Below, piece by piece: positions 48,688 through 58,315 of a DNA stretch of 64,000 nucleotides. A model generated the notes under the pieces. The model saw nothing but the letters and a program-made list of their open reading frames with translations. It was not told where the DNA came from and searched no databases. This DNA is from Dugong dugon (taxonomy: Eukaryota > Chordata > Mammalia > Sirenia > Dugongidae). The position numbers were made by a program, and so were the translations under genes. The stretch covers positions 59,454,145 to 59,518,144 of the forward strand of contig CM057468.1 of assembly GCA_030035585.1 (NCBI GenBank). The letters run 5' to 3'. The first letter of the stretch is position 1; each line of letters begins with the position of its first letter.

Positions 48688-49555
48688 TAATGGCTAATGA
48701 TTTCGAGCTTCTCTTCATATGTTTTTAGCTGCCTGAATGTCTTCTTTGGTGAAGTGTCTGTTCAAGTCCTTTGCCCATTTTTGGATTGGATTGTTTGTCT
48801 TTTTGTTGTTGAGGTGTTGTAGACCTGGATATGTTGTAGATAAAGATTTTTTTCACAGTCTGTAGGTTCTCTTTTACTATTTTGCTTAAGTCTTTTGATG
48901 AGCATAAGTGTTTAATTTTTAGGAGATTCCAGTTATCTAGTGTATCATCTTCTTTTTGTGCATTTTTAGTTATGTTTGGTATTCTATTTATGTCATATAT
49001 TAGGACCCCTAGCATTGTTCTAATTTTTTCTTCCATGATCTTTGTAGTTTTAGGTTTAACATTTAGGTCTTTGATTCATTTTGAGTTAGTTTTTGTGTAT
49101 GGTATGAAGTATGGATCTTGTTTCATTTTTCTGCAAATGGATATCCAGTTTTGCCAGCGCTATTTGTTGAAGAGACTCTTTCTTCCCCATTTAATGAATG
49201 TCAACCCTATGTCAAAGATCAGCTGTCTTTGGGTCGGTGGATTTACTTCTGGGTTCTTAATTCTGCTCCATTAGTCTATGTCCCTGTTACTGTACCAGTA
49301 CCAGGCTGTTTTGACTACAGTGGCTGTATAGTAGGTTCTGAGATTGGAAGCATGACACCTCCTACTTTATTCTTCTTCCTCAATAATGCTCTGCTTATCT
49401 GGGGCCTCTTTCTTTTCCATATAAAGTTGGTGATTAGTTTTTCCATCTCATTAAAGAATGGTGTCATAATTTGAATCAGGATTGTATTATATTTGTAGGT
49501 CACTTTGGGTAGTATTGACATTTTCACAGTATTAAGTCTTCCTATCCATAAACAT

Positions 49556-49868
49556 TGTCTTGGAAGAAGTACAACCAGAATGCTCTTAGAAGCGAGGATG
49601 GTGAAACTACATCTTACTTACTTGGGACATGTTGTCTAGCGGGATCTGTCCCTGGAGAAGGACATCATACATGGTAAAGTACAGGGTCAGCAAAGAGGAG
49701 GAAGACCTTCAATGAGATGGATTGACACAGTGGCTGCAACAATGGGCTCAAGCATAACAACGATTATGAGCATGGCCCAGGACCAGGCAGTGTTTTGTTC
49801 TGTGGTAGATAGGGTCACTATGAGTCAGAAGTGACTCGACAGCACCTAACAACAACAACAACAACATC
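49556..49868 (+). mobile_element. RTE 3'-end insertion inside the L1
   Basis: About 310 bp of the RTE C-terminus and 3' end: 'gaagaagtacaaccagaatgctcttagaagcgagg', 'gagatggattgacacagtggctgcaacaatggg', and the tail 'cactatgagtcagaagtgactcgacagcacctaac(aac)n'. It is on the opposite strand to the host L1. The L1 text 'ccataaacat' before it and 'caatgagcat' after it represent one site with an eroded duplication. Confidence 0.92.
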
Positions 49869-51725
49869 AATGAGCATAGTACATTTTTCCACTTATGTAG
49901 TCCTCTTTTGGTGTCTTGCAGTAATGTTCTGTACTTTTCTTTGTATAAGTATTGTACATCTCTAGTTAGATTTATTCCTAAGTATTTTATCTTTTTGAGG
50001 TCTATTGTAAGTGGTATTGTTTTCCTTTTCGGAGTTCTCTTTGTTGGTATAGAGGAATTCAGTTGATTTCTGTATGTTGATCTTGTAACCTGAAAGTTTG
50101 CTGAATTTTTCTATTAGTCACAGTAGCTTTCTTGTGGAGTTTCTGGGATTTTCTATGCATAGGATCGTATAATCTGTGAATAGGATTAGTTCTACTTTTT
50201 CCTTACTAATCTGGATGCCCTTTAATTCCTTTTCTTGCCTTATTTTCTAGCTAGGACTTCTAGTACAATAATGAATAAGAGTGGTGATAAAGGCCATCCT
50301 CTTCTCTTTATCATTCTCAAGGGGAATACCTTCAGTCTTTCTTCATTAAGAATAATGTTGCTGTTGGTTTTATATATATGCCCTTAATTATATTGAGGAA
50401 TTCCCCTTTTATTCTTATTTTGCTGAGAGTTTTTATCTAGAATGGGTGTTGGACTTTGTCAAATGACTTTTCTGCATCGATTAAGATGATCATGTGATTC
50501 TTGACCTTTGTTTTATTTATATGGTGTACTATGTTGATTGATATTCTGATGTTGAATCATCCTTGCTTACTTGGTATGAATCCCACTTGATCATGGTGTA
50601 TTTTTTTTTTTTTTTGATATGCAGTTGTATTCTATTGGCTAGGATTTTGATGAGAATTGTTTGCATCCATATTCATGAGGGATATTTGTGTATAAGTTTC
50701 TTTTTTAGTGGTCTTTGCCTGCTTTTGGTATCAGGGTTACGCTGGCTTCATGGAATAAATTTGGTAGTATGACCTCCTTTTCTGTGGTCTGGAATAATTT
50801 GAGTACTATTGGTGTCATCTCTTCTCTAAATGTTTGGTAGAAATCTCCAGTGATGCCGTCTGGGCCAGGGCTTTTTTCTTGTTGTTGGGAGATTTTTTAT
50901 GACCTCTTCAATTTCTTCTTTTGTTATGGGTCTGTTCAGATTTTCTACCTCAGTTTGTGTTAGTTTGGGTATGTAATGTGTTTCTGGAAATTTGTCCATT
51001 TCTTCTACATTTTCAAATTTGTTGGAGTATAATTTTTCATAATATTCTGTTATGATACTTTTTATTTCAGTTGGTTCTGTTGTAATATTACCCATCTCAT
51101 TTCTTATTTGGGTTATTTGCATCTTCTTTTCTTTTGCCAATTTGGCTAGTAGTTTATGGATTTTATTAATATTTTCAAAGAATCAGCTTATAGTCTTGGT
51201 GATTCTTTGATTGTTTTTCTGTTTTCTGATTGTTTATTTCTGTTCTTATTTTTATTATTTCCTTTCTTTTGGTGGCTGTGGGCTTCCTCTGCTGTTCTTT
51301 TTGTATATGTTCAAGTTGTAGTATTAAGGCATTGATTTTTACCCATTTTTCTTTGTTGATGTGTGTATTTATTGCTATAAATTGATCTCTGAGAACTGCT
51401 TTTGCTGTGTCCCAAATGTTTTGGTATGTTGTGCTTTCATTCTCATTTGATTCCAAGAATTTTTAAATTTCATTTTTAATTTCTTCTATTACCCAGTAGT
51501 TTTTAAGCAAGGTGTTATTCAGTTTCCATGTATATGTTATTTTCCCCCTTATTCTTCCTGTTATTGATTTCTAATTTTATAACATTGAGATCTGAGAAGA
51601 TGCTTTGTATTATTTTGATATTTCTGAATCCATCGAAATTTGCTTTGTGGTCTAGAATATGGTCTATTCTGGAGAATGATCCGTGTATGTTGGAGAAGAA
51701 TGTGTACTGAGCTGCTATTGCATGG

Positions 51726-52070
51726 TTTCCATACATTTTTATCAACACATTGTAATAAGAGAATTTAAAAATTTTGCTGCTCTGAAAGGCGGAGGTAAAG
51801 CGGTGTCTCATTTTTAAATTTGCATTTCCTTGACTAGAAAGATAGCCAAGTATATTTTTACATGAATGTCAGTCACGTACATTTCCTGAGAATTTCCTGT
51901 TTATATCACTTATCCAGTTTCGATTGAATTGTTCATTCTTGTGTCAAAAAGTTAGTTTTTAGGAGTTATTCCAATATTGTAAATAGAAATACTTTGTCAG
52001 TTATATGCATTGCAAAGGTCTTCTTTCAAAAATCTCTTTCTCACGCTTTCTCAGTTACTACTCCCTGCAT
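51726..52070 (-). mobile_element. Outer old L1 (right part)
   Basis: Continuation of the L1 at 43650-43978: 'atcaacacattgtaataagag', 'gtctcatttttaaatttgcatttccttgactagaaagatagcc', 'cctgtttatatcacttatccag', 'aatactttgtcagttatatgcattgcaaagg'. These follow in the standard antisense order of the ORF2 end of L1. Confidence 0.75.
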
Positions 52071-52544
52071 CCTCCCCCAAAGATCCAGTTCTAATATCAA
52101 ATAATCTTTAGGATTCTTTTTGAAATATGTATTAATGGAATAAAAAATGTCATAGTCAACATTATGTTGGTTCAATTGACTCATATTGTTCCATGTTGCT
52201 ATAATTTGTTTATTTTTATTGCTGATTAATTCCATTATATGTATACTACCTTGTATTTATCCATTGGGAAAGCTTCTGTCTCAGTTACTTCCTATGTGAG
52301 TTACCAACCACATTGCTTGGCACAGTGTAGGCACTCAGGAAATGGATTTCATTGTTGCTGTAGTTATACTTATGATTAGCTCTTGTTCTGAAATGTATAT
52401 TCTTTAAAGATGCCTAATATATTAGATCCAGAAGAGACGTGACACAACTTTGATGACAGCCCCTCCTTGTAGCAAAACTAATATTTAACTTACATATATA
52501 TATTTCCCATATTTATAAATCTTTTTTTTGAAAAACACAGTTAG
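52071..52544. other. Unassigned sequence with an L2/MIR end fragment
   Basis: 'ttgcttggcacagtgtaggcactcaggaaatgg' at about 52312-52344 is a probable L2 or MIR 3' end in plus orientation. The remainder is not recognised. Confidence 0.45.
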
Positions 52545-52610
52545 GAAAACAAATAGGCAAGTCATGGCCTGGTTGCAAAGCATTTGTATCAAGAATATAC
52601 ACAGTTCTAA

Positions 52611-53040
52611 GGAGTCCTGGTGGTGCAAATGGTTAAACGTTTGGTTGCTAACAAAAAGGTTGATGATTCAAACCCACATGGTGACTCTGTGGGAGAAAGA
52701 GCTGTAGATCTCCTCCTGTAAAGATTAAACCAAACCAAGTCCATTGCCATCAAGTCTATTCTGACTCATAGCAACTCTTCAGGACAGAATAGAACTGCCC
52801 AATAGGGTTTCCAAGGCTGTAATCTTTACAGAAGCAGACTGCCACATATTTCCCCCATGGAGTGGCTGGTGGGTTCATACCACTGATCTCTTGGTTAGCA
52901 GCAGAGCACTTAACTACTGCATCACCAAGGCTCCTCCTGTAAAGATTACAGCCAAGAAAACTCTATGGGGGAGTTCTACTTGGTTATATGGGGTCATTTT
53001 GAGTCAAAAACCACTCAACAGCACCCAACAACACCAAAAA
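52611..53040 (+). mobile_element. AfroSINE split by a second AfroSINE
   Basis: The left part at 52611-52727 runs from the head 'ggagtcctggtggtgcaaatgg' to 'cctcctgtaaagatta'. The right part at 52935-53040 resumes 'tgtaaagattacagccaagaaaactctatggggg' and ends 'cactcaacagcacccaacaacacc'. The 18-bp repeat 'ctcctcctgtaaagatta' at 52710-52727 and 52931-52948 is the duplication made by the inner SINE, though its first bases coincide with the inner element's own end. Confidence 0.93.
52728..52934 (-). mobile_element. AfroSINE nested inside another AfroSINE
   Basis: A minus-strand, nearly full-length copy lying inside the plus-strand SINE: 'ccatcaagtctattctgactcatagcaact', 'agggtttccaaggctgtaatctttacagaagcagactgccacat', 'gagtggctggtgggttcataccactgatctcttggttagcagcagagcacttaactactgcatcacc'. 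The two SINEs form an imperfect inverted repeat that could fold when transcribed. Confidence 0.93.
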
Positions 53041-53191
53041 AATGTATATTTGTATTTTATTTATATAATCCATCGAGTCAGTTCTGACTCATACATGTAT
53101 ATACATGGAGAAATAGTGAGTTCTTACGCATCAATATAAAAAGAAAAACAACTCAAAGAATTAACAAAATATTTAAACAGACTTCACAAAA

Positions 53192-53352
53192 CCAAAAAAA
53201 TCCACTGCCATCCAGTCGATTCTGACTTATATTGACTCTATAGGACAGAGAAGAACTGCCCCATAGGGTTTCCAAGCACAGCCTGGTGGATTCAAACTGC
53301 CAACATTTTGATTAGCAGCCATAGCTTTTAATCGCTATACCACCAGGGTTCT
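53192..53352 (-). mobile_element. AfroSINE with a perfect 12-bp target duplication
   Basis: Short variant, minus strand: 'tccagtcgattctgacttatattgactctataggacagagaagaactgccccatagggtttcc' and 'gattagcagccatagcttttaatcgctataccaccaggg'. GACTTCACAAAA flanks it at 53180-53191 and 53353-53364. Confidence 0.94.
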
Positions 53353-53461
53353 GACTTCACAAAAGAAGATTATACATGGTAAACAGCACATGAAAACATG
53401 CTCAATATTAGAGAAATATTAAGCTATTAAGACCACAATGTGATACCACTATACACTCAGT

Positions 53462-53660
53462 ACAAAACCAAAAGACCGAGTAAATTCTAACTCATGGCGA
53501 CCCCATGTGTGTCAGAACAGAACTGTGCTCTCTATGGTTTTTGTGGCTGTGATCTTTCGGAAGTAGATCGCCAAGCCCTTCTTCTGATGTGCCTCTGGGT
53601 AGAGTTGAACTGCCAATCTTTGGGTTAGCAGCCAAGTGCTTAACTGTTTGCCCCACCCAG
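53462..53660 (-). mobile_element. AfroSINE flanked by a long L1 duplication
   Basis: Longer-middle variant: 'ctcatggcgaccccatgtgtgtcagaacagaactgtgctc', 'cggaagtagatcgccaagcccttcttctgatgtgcctctggg', 'agccaagtgcttaactgtttgccccacccag'. A stretch of L1 (about 53401-53460) is repeated at about 53709-53756, with 48 bp of other sequence between the SINE and the second repeat. That is much longer than the 7-15 bp duplications of the other copies. Confidence 0.88.
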
Positions 53661-54475
53661 TGGCATAAAAACAAACAAACAACTAGGGTTTCCCCCAGGG
53701 GCATACACACTCAATATTAGAGAAATATTAAGACCTCAATGTGATACCACTACACACCTATTAGGATGGCAAAAAGTTTAGTAAGTTTGGCCATACCAAG
53801 TGTTTATAAAAATATGAAGCAACAGGGACTCTTATACAATGTTCATACAAATTTAAAATGGTACAATAACTTTGGAAAAGAATTTGGAAGTTTCTCAAAA
53901 AGCTAAAAATATACTTTCCTATGACCCAGTCATTATACTCTAAGGTATATGACCAAGATGAATGAAAGCATATGTCCATCCAAAGATTTGTACCCAAATG
54001 TTCAAAGCAGCTTTATTTGTAATAGTCCAAAACTGAGAACAATTCAAACGTTTATCAACAGATAAATAAATTGATAAACAATTGGATTGTATCCATACAA
54101 TGTAATACTGCTCAGCAGTAAAAATAAATGAACAGTTGAGAAGCAATTAAGAAACAATTGAGTATTCTAGCAGTCATGGGTGGCTTCATTGTTAGACAAA
54201 GTGACCATAAATAAAAGTGCAGTTAATAATGAAAACATAGATATCTAAAAATGAAACAAACAAATATTACAGTCACTTATAGTACTCAAAGGAAAATTTA
54301 TTTTCTGGCAAGTATTTATCCACATTAGTGAATCCTGAGAATACTCTTTATGATACAGCTACCTCAGCAAACTTAGAAACTTGTATACATAAAACTTAAC
54401 CTATGTACATTTCAAATTTCAGCTATTTTATTTCAATGGTAAGCAAATGACAAATGGCTGTGCTTTGTTATTTGT

Positions 54476-55028
54476 TGTTATTAGGTGCTGTCATAGCGAC
54501 CCTACGTACAACAGAACAAAACACTGCCAGGTCCTGCGCCATTCTCACAATCATTACGCTTGAGCCCATTGTTGCAGCCAGTGTCAGTCCATCTCCTTGA
54601 GGGTCATCCTCTTTTTTGCTGACCCTCTACTTTACCAAGCATGATGTCCTTCTCCAGGGACTTGACCCTCCTTATAACATGTCCAAAGTATGTGAGATGA
54701 AATCTCGCCATCCTTGCTTCTAAGGAGCATTCTGGTTGTACTTGTTCCAAGACCGATTTGTTCATTCTTTTGGTAGTCCATGGTATATTCAATATTCTTC
54801 GCCAACACCACAGTTGAAAGACATCGATTCTTCTTCGGTCTTCTTATTTGTTGCCAAGTTTTTGCACGCTTATGAGGTGATTGAAAACACCATGGCTTGG
54901 GTCAGGCTCACGTTACTCTTCACCGTGACATCTTTGCTTTTCAACACTGTAAAGAGATCTTTTGCAGCAGATTTGCCCAAGGCAATGTGTCATTTGATTT
55001 ATTGACTGCTGTTTCCATGGGTGTTGAT
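54476..55028 (-). mobile_element. RTE LINE 3' fragment with a perfect 10-bp duplication
   Basis: About 550 bp of minus-strand RTE. The frame at 54604-54792 contains ARMARFHLTYFGHVIRR and LEKDIMLGKVEG, the C-terminal block seen in the other copies. Tail complement at 54476-54530. TGTTATTTGT is present at 54466-54475 and 55029-55038 without mismatch, and internal identity to the other copies is high, so this is one of the younger RTE insertions here. Confidence 0.94.
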
Positions 55029-55142
55029 TGTTATTTGTGGTACCCCATGAATACAAATATGTGTATAACCCTTATGACGATAATACCCTCATGGAAAATA
55101 TTAATTATTTTGCATGATTTTAAACTAAGTTCTCCTTACCTT

Positions 55143-55332
55143 AACCAGTTGCCATCAAGTCAACTCTGACTCACGACAATCCCATATGTGTCAGAGTAGA
55201 ACTGTGCTCCATTGAGTTTTCCATGGCTGATTTTTCAAAAGTAGATCGCCATGCCTTTCTTTCAAGGTGCCTCTTGTTGGCTGGAACCTTCAACCTTTCA
55301 GCTGGCATGTTAATCATTTGCAACAAAAGCCC
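55143..55332 (-). mobile_element. AfroSINE, longer-middle variant
   Basis: 'catcaagtcaactctgactcacgacaatcccatatgtgtcagagtagaactgtgctccattgagttttccatggctg' followed by 'gtagatcgccatgcctttctttcaaggtgcctc' and 'tggcatgttaatcatttgcaac'. The head end is eroded. Target duplication not clear. Confidence 0.88.
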
Positions 55333-55649
55333 TGACACTAATTTCAATAGCATAGGTATCAGCAAAATTGATACGAGAGAAGTTTTTATAGTAAATTAGT
55401 CCTACACTTTTATTTTTTACTTTCAAATACCTGCTCTTTGCTTCCATACAAACAGGATCCTCTACCTCTGGCTTCTGTCCCATGAAGCCCCTCAACCCAG
55501 TGAGACTTGTTCTACTTGCCCTCTGTTCACCCCAGCACTTTTGCTTCAGAATTTCTGGGACCAGAGGGAAAAGGTTATCTCCAAAATCTGAACTCTTCCT
55601 TTGAGGTAATGTTGACAATTGCTACTGCTTTTACAAAATGCTTTCAGGT

Positions 55650-55990
55650 CCCCCCACTTCAAGAGCATATCTGAATGTACTTGCTGGCCCCTTTGTGGTT
55701 GTGGGGGGGACTTATGACTAGTGCAGGTGGATGAATTATGAATAGAAGTGATGGAAGTCATTCTAGGGACCTGAGCATCTCATTACTACTACAAGACCCT
55801 CTCTGGAGTCTTTGTTTTTCTTTTGGAATGATGATGAGAAAAGTCCCTGAGTGACTATGATGCACAGAAGTCCTATACTGCAGTAATGGCTATGTCATGT
55901 GAGCAAGAACGTAAAACAAAAAACCTTTGTTGTTTAAATCATCGTGATTTGGAGGTTTGCTACCCCAGCATAACCTAAACTATCCTGACG
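55650..55990 (+). mobile_element. Possible LTR-type relic
   Basis: The 3' part 'gtgagcaagaacgtaaaacaaaaaacctttgttgtttaaatcatcgtgatttggaggtttgctaccccagcataacct' follows the pattern seen at the 3' end of several mammalian LTRs of the ERVL-MaLR group (a polyadenylation region, then tgttgtttaagccac...gttatggcagc). The 5' limit is a guess and no retroviral gene is present. Confidence 0.4.
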
Positions 55991-57569
55991 TATGTTGTCA
56001 GTGGCATGGCTTTAATCTTTGATTTAGAATACATGGGAGTGACTCTAATATCCATGGTGAGGGAGCCAGAGTTCCTGTGTTGGGGAGTAATTGGGACAAA
56101 TAGAACCCTTATATGCTCCTCAAAGCATGTTACATAAGCAGCTATGGATTTAGCCTATCTACAGAATCAGTTGCTGTTGATGATTTAACTGATGGATAAT
56201 TTGGTTTTGGTTTCCAATTATGAAGAAAATAGAGGGTGTCAAATGAAGATTACATACAAATTTCCTTTTTTTCAAAAGTTTTTTTTTTTTTTTTTAAATA
56301 TTTTGATTCTTAGACTTAACCTAAAAACTCGGGCAGTTAATGAGAGCCATCGCCTACCGAATCCACTACTTAAAGCACAATGTTATGGGAGGGTTTCTTT
56401 CCTCCCACTTTATCAAATGCAGTTAGTGTAAAATGAGTAAGTAATAGGAACGTACTTTGCAAATACCGAAAAACATAAAAATAAAATCTCAGCACTTCTA
56501 TTGATAACATGGACTAAGCCTCACTGAAAAACTTTCTAAAGTTTAAGTAGGAAAAATGCATTGCAAGGCAATGACAATGGCTCACTAATGAGTCTGTAAA
56601 AAATGACTGATATGTACTGAAACAAGAATAAAGATTTTATATTTATTTTGGAAGGGAACACACACAAACACAACAACTGGTCTTTGGTTATAGACAACTC
56701 AGATATAACTTCTCAATATGAAATTCAGTTGCCTGCCAGAAACTCAAAAACCTTTTTCTTTAACAATTTTTCAAACATACTGTCAAGTCTTTCCCTAAAT
56801 AAAGTGAAATGTCATATCAGCAGAGAATTAAAACATATTTATTAAAACATACACACACACACACACACACACACAAGCAAAAGGGCATCTGATGTTTTAC
56901 AGACATTCCAACACCTTCAGGAAATTTGAACTCACACCAAAGGGTCTGATAGTCATTTGAGTCTCCGTCTGTACTGGAACACATGTGCACACACAATGCA
57001 CATTGAATCACTCCAGTGGAAAAAAAAGTCTCTTCCACAATTCTGCTTAACCACAAGTCTTTGGCAGCTTGAACCTTCAGAGTGACTTAGGGTGATATGG
57101 TCACAGAGCTTTGTTTGGTGCTGGAAGGTACAATGCTGGTAAACAAGCAACTGCCACTCCAGAGACACAGCGACCATAAAGCTAAATGGCCCAGAAGAAA
57201 TCTGAGTGAGGGACACGTTTGGGAGCAAACTCAGAAGGTGGCATTACTTGTTCCGGTTTGTCTTGGACAGCTGCTTCTCAGTTTCTTCTAAGTTTAATGA
57301 TTTGTTTCATGTGTCAGCTTTTTGCCATAACTTTGAATGTGCTAAAAGTAATTTTCATAATTCTTTCTTGTGACCAAAAATACTCAGGCCGTTTCTAATT
57401 CCTTGGTGTGCTATATAAAACAATCTTTTGATATATATTCTGAGAGTAAAATAAGTGGAAAGTTTAGATGTTGTTGGAGCGAATTCACTGTTAGATTATT
57501 TGGGGCCAATATAACTTAAAGGCATTAAATTGAGTGCCATCATTTATTATAATTTTATTGTGTTTGGTG
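55991..57569. other. Unassigned intergenic sequence with a (CA)n run
   Basis: It includes a microsatellite of about 13 CA units at about 56849-56875 and a T tract at 56280-56295. 56880-57300 is GC-balanced, with a 91-codon minus frame of no known domain. No transposon recognised. Confidence 0.5.
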
Positions 57570-57579
57570 TGTGTTATTT

Positions 57580-57783
57580 CCTTGGGTGGCAAATGGTTAA
57601 TGCACTGGGCTGCTAACTGAAAAGTTGGCGGTTTGAGTCCATCCAGAGCCACCTTGGAAGAAAGGCCTGGTGATCTACATTTGAAAGATCATAGCCATTG
57701 AAAACTCTGTGGAGTGCAGTTTTACTCTGAAACACATGGGATCACCATAAATTGGAATCTACTCCAAGGCAACTGGTTGGTTA
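57580..57783 (+). mobile_element. AfroSINE with a 10-bp target duplication
   Basis: Plus strand, longer-middle variant: 'cttgggtggcaaatggttaatgcactgggctgctaactgaaaagttggcggtttgagtcc', 'aggcctggtgatctacatttgaaagatcatagccattgaaaactctgtgg', tail 'aattggaatctactccaaggcaactgg'. Flanks TGTGTTATTT (57570-57579) and TGTGTTACTT (57784-57793) differ at one position. Confidence 0.92.
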
Positions 57784-57789
57784 TGTGTT

Positions 57790-57975
57790 ACTTAACATGC
57801 AGTGTCTCATTTAATCTTTATAGTCAATTTACTATTATTATTCCAGTTCTACAGATGAGAAAAGTGAGTGTTTACAATGTTGCTGCCTGTCCAAGGTCAA
57901 ACAATTTGGGAACAAGTAGAAGATCTGGAATTTAAATTTGGTTCTAACTCTTAACCATTCTCTCATGCTGCCTTC
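57790..57975 (-). mobile_element. MIR SINE relic
   Basis: Antisense MIR: 'cagtgtctcatttaatctttatagtcaatttactattattattccagttctacagatgagaaaagtgag', then 'tgtccaaggtcaaacaatttggg' and 'ggttctaactcttaaccattctctcatgctgcc'. It begins directly after the AfroSINE, whose target duplication overlaps its edge. Confidence 0.85.
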
Positions 57976-58084
57976 TTAAATACTCTTTCCTTTTCTACTT
58001 ACTTTTATAAAATGTCATTTTCTCTTGAAAGGAGGATTGGTCTATCTTTGAAAATTATTATTAGTGCCGATATCAAAGTTTCCA

Positions 58085-58315
58085 TGCCCAAGAAGAGGCA
58101 GATGGCTTAGTGGTTGAGAGCACATAATGCCTTCATCAAATCCCAAGACTATTATTTCATAACTGTGGGACCATGGGTGAAATCACATATATTCCCTGTG
58201 CTTTAGTGTCTGCACCATTTAGCCTTGAAAAGAGATTAATTAAGTTAATATTTATAAAGCCCTAACAGTGCCCGGCAGATAGTATGCAAATGTGTTACTA
58301 TTATTATTGCGTGTG
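58085..58315 (+). mobile_element. MIR SINE relic
   Basis: Sense MIR: the tRNA-like head 'ggcttagtggttgagagcacataatgc', then 'actgtgggaccatgggtgaaatcacat', then 'aagttaatatttataaagccctaacagtgcccggcagatagtatgcaaatg'. Nearly full length. Confidence 0.85.

Larger units (their letters stand above)
43979..51725 (-). mobile_element. Younger L1, 5'-truncated, carrying three insertions
   Basis: Minus-strand L1 with its poly-A complement at 43980-43990 and 3' UTR at 43991-44444 and 47217-48000. ORF2 runs from 48199 up to 51725. It starts inside the endonuclease: a SRIDHIL block is present, but the catalytic-histidine motif reads FSDLN instead of FSDHN (Leu codon at 51587-51589). RT follows (EMGNITTEPTEI, EEMDKF at 50826-51140), with the active site FTDY at 50169-50180 where L1 normally has FADD, then the tail block with FIWKRKRPQI (about 49400). 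Multiple stops. Flanks TTTCCTCTCATT (43967-43978) and TTTCCATACATT (51726-51737) agree at 10 of 12 positions. The L1 itself is about 4.5 kb after removing the insertions. Confidence 0.9.
52545..54165 (+). mobile_element. Old L1 ORF2 3' region, broken by four AfroSINEs
   Basis: Plus-strand L1 blocks in order: 'ggttgcaaagcatttgtatcaagaatatacacagttcta' (to 52610), 'aaaaacaactcaaagaattaacaaaatattt' (about 53140), 'acttcacaaaagaagattatacatggtaaacagcacatgaaaacatgctcaa' (53354 on), then 'ggatggcaaaaag', 'caacagggactcttatacaatg', 'tgacccagtcattatactc', 'ttcaaagcagctttatttgtaatagtcc', 'tacaatgtaatactgctcagcagtaaaaa' (to about 54125). It is convergent with the outer L1 that ends at 52070. The interrupting AfroSINEs are at 52611-53040 (nested pair), 53192-53352 and 53462-53660. 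Confidence 0.82.

Noticed and set aside
48882-49474. Plus-strand frames of 118-130 codons
   Set aside because: They are antisense readings of L1 ORF2, which is coded on the minus strand here.
53069-53095. Short AfroSINE-like piece 'catcgagtcagttctgactcata'
   Set aside because: Too short to separate a SINE tail remnant from gene conversion or chance next to the nested SINE pair; not listed as a copy.
57007-57300. Possible coding exon in GC-balanced sequence
   Set aside because: Frames of 64 and 91 codons on opposite strands have no recognised domain, and no convincing splice-site pair bounds them.
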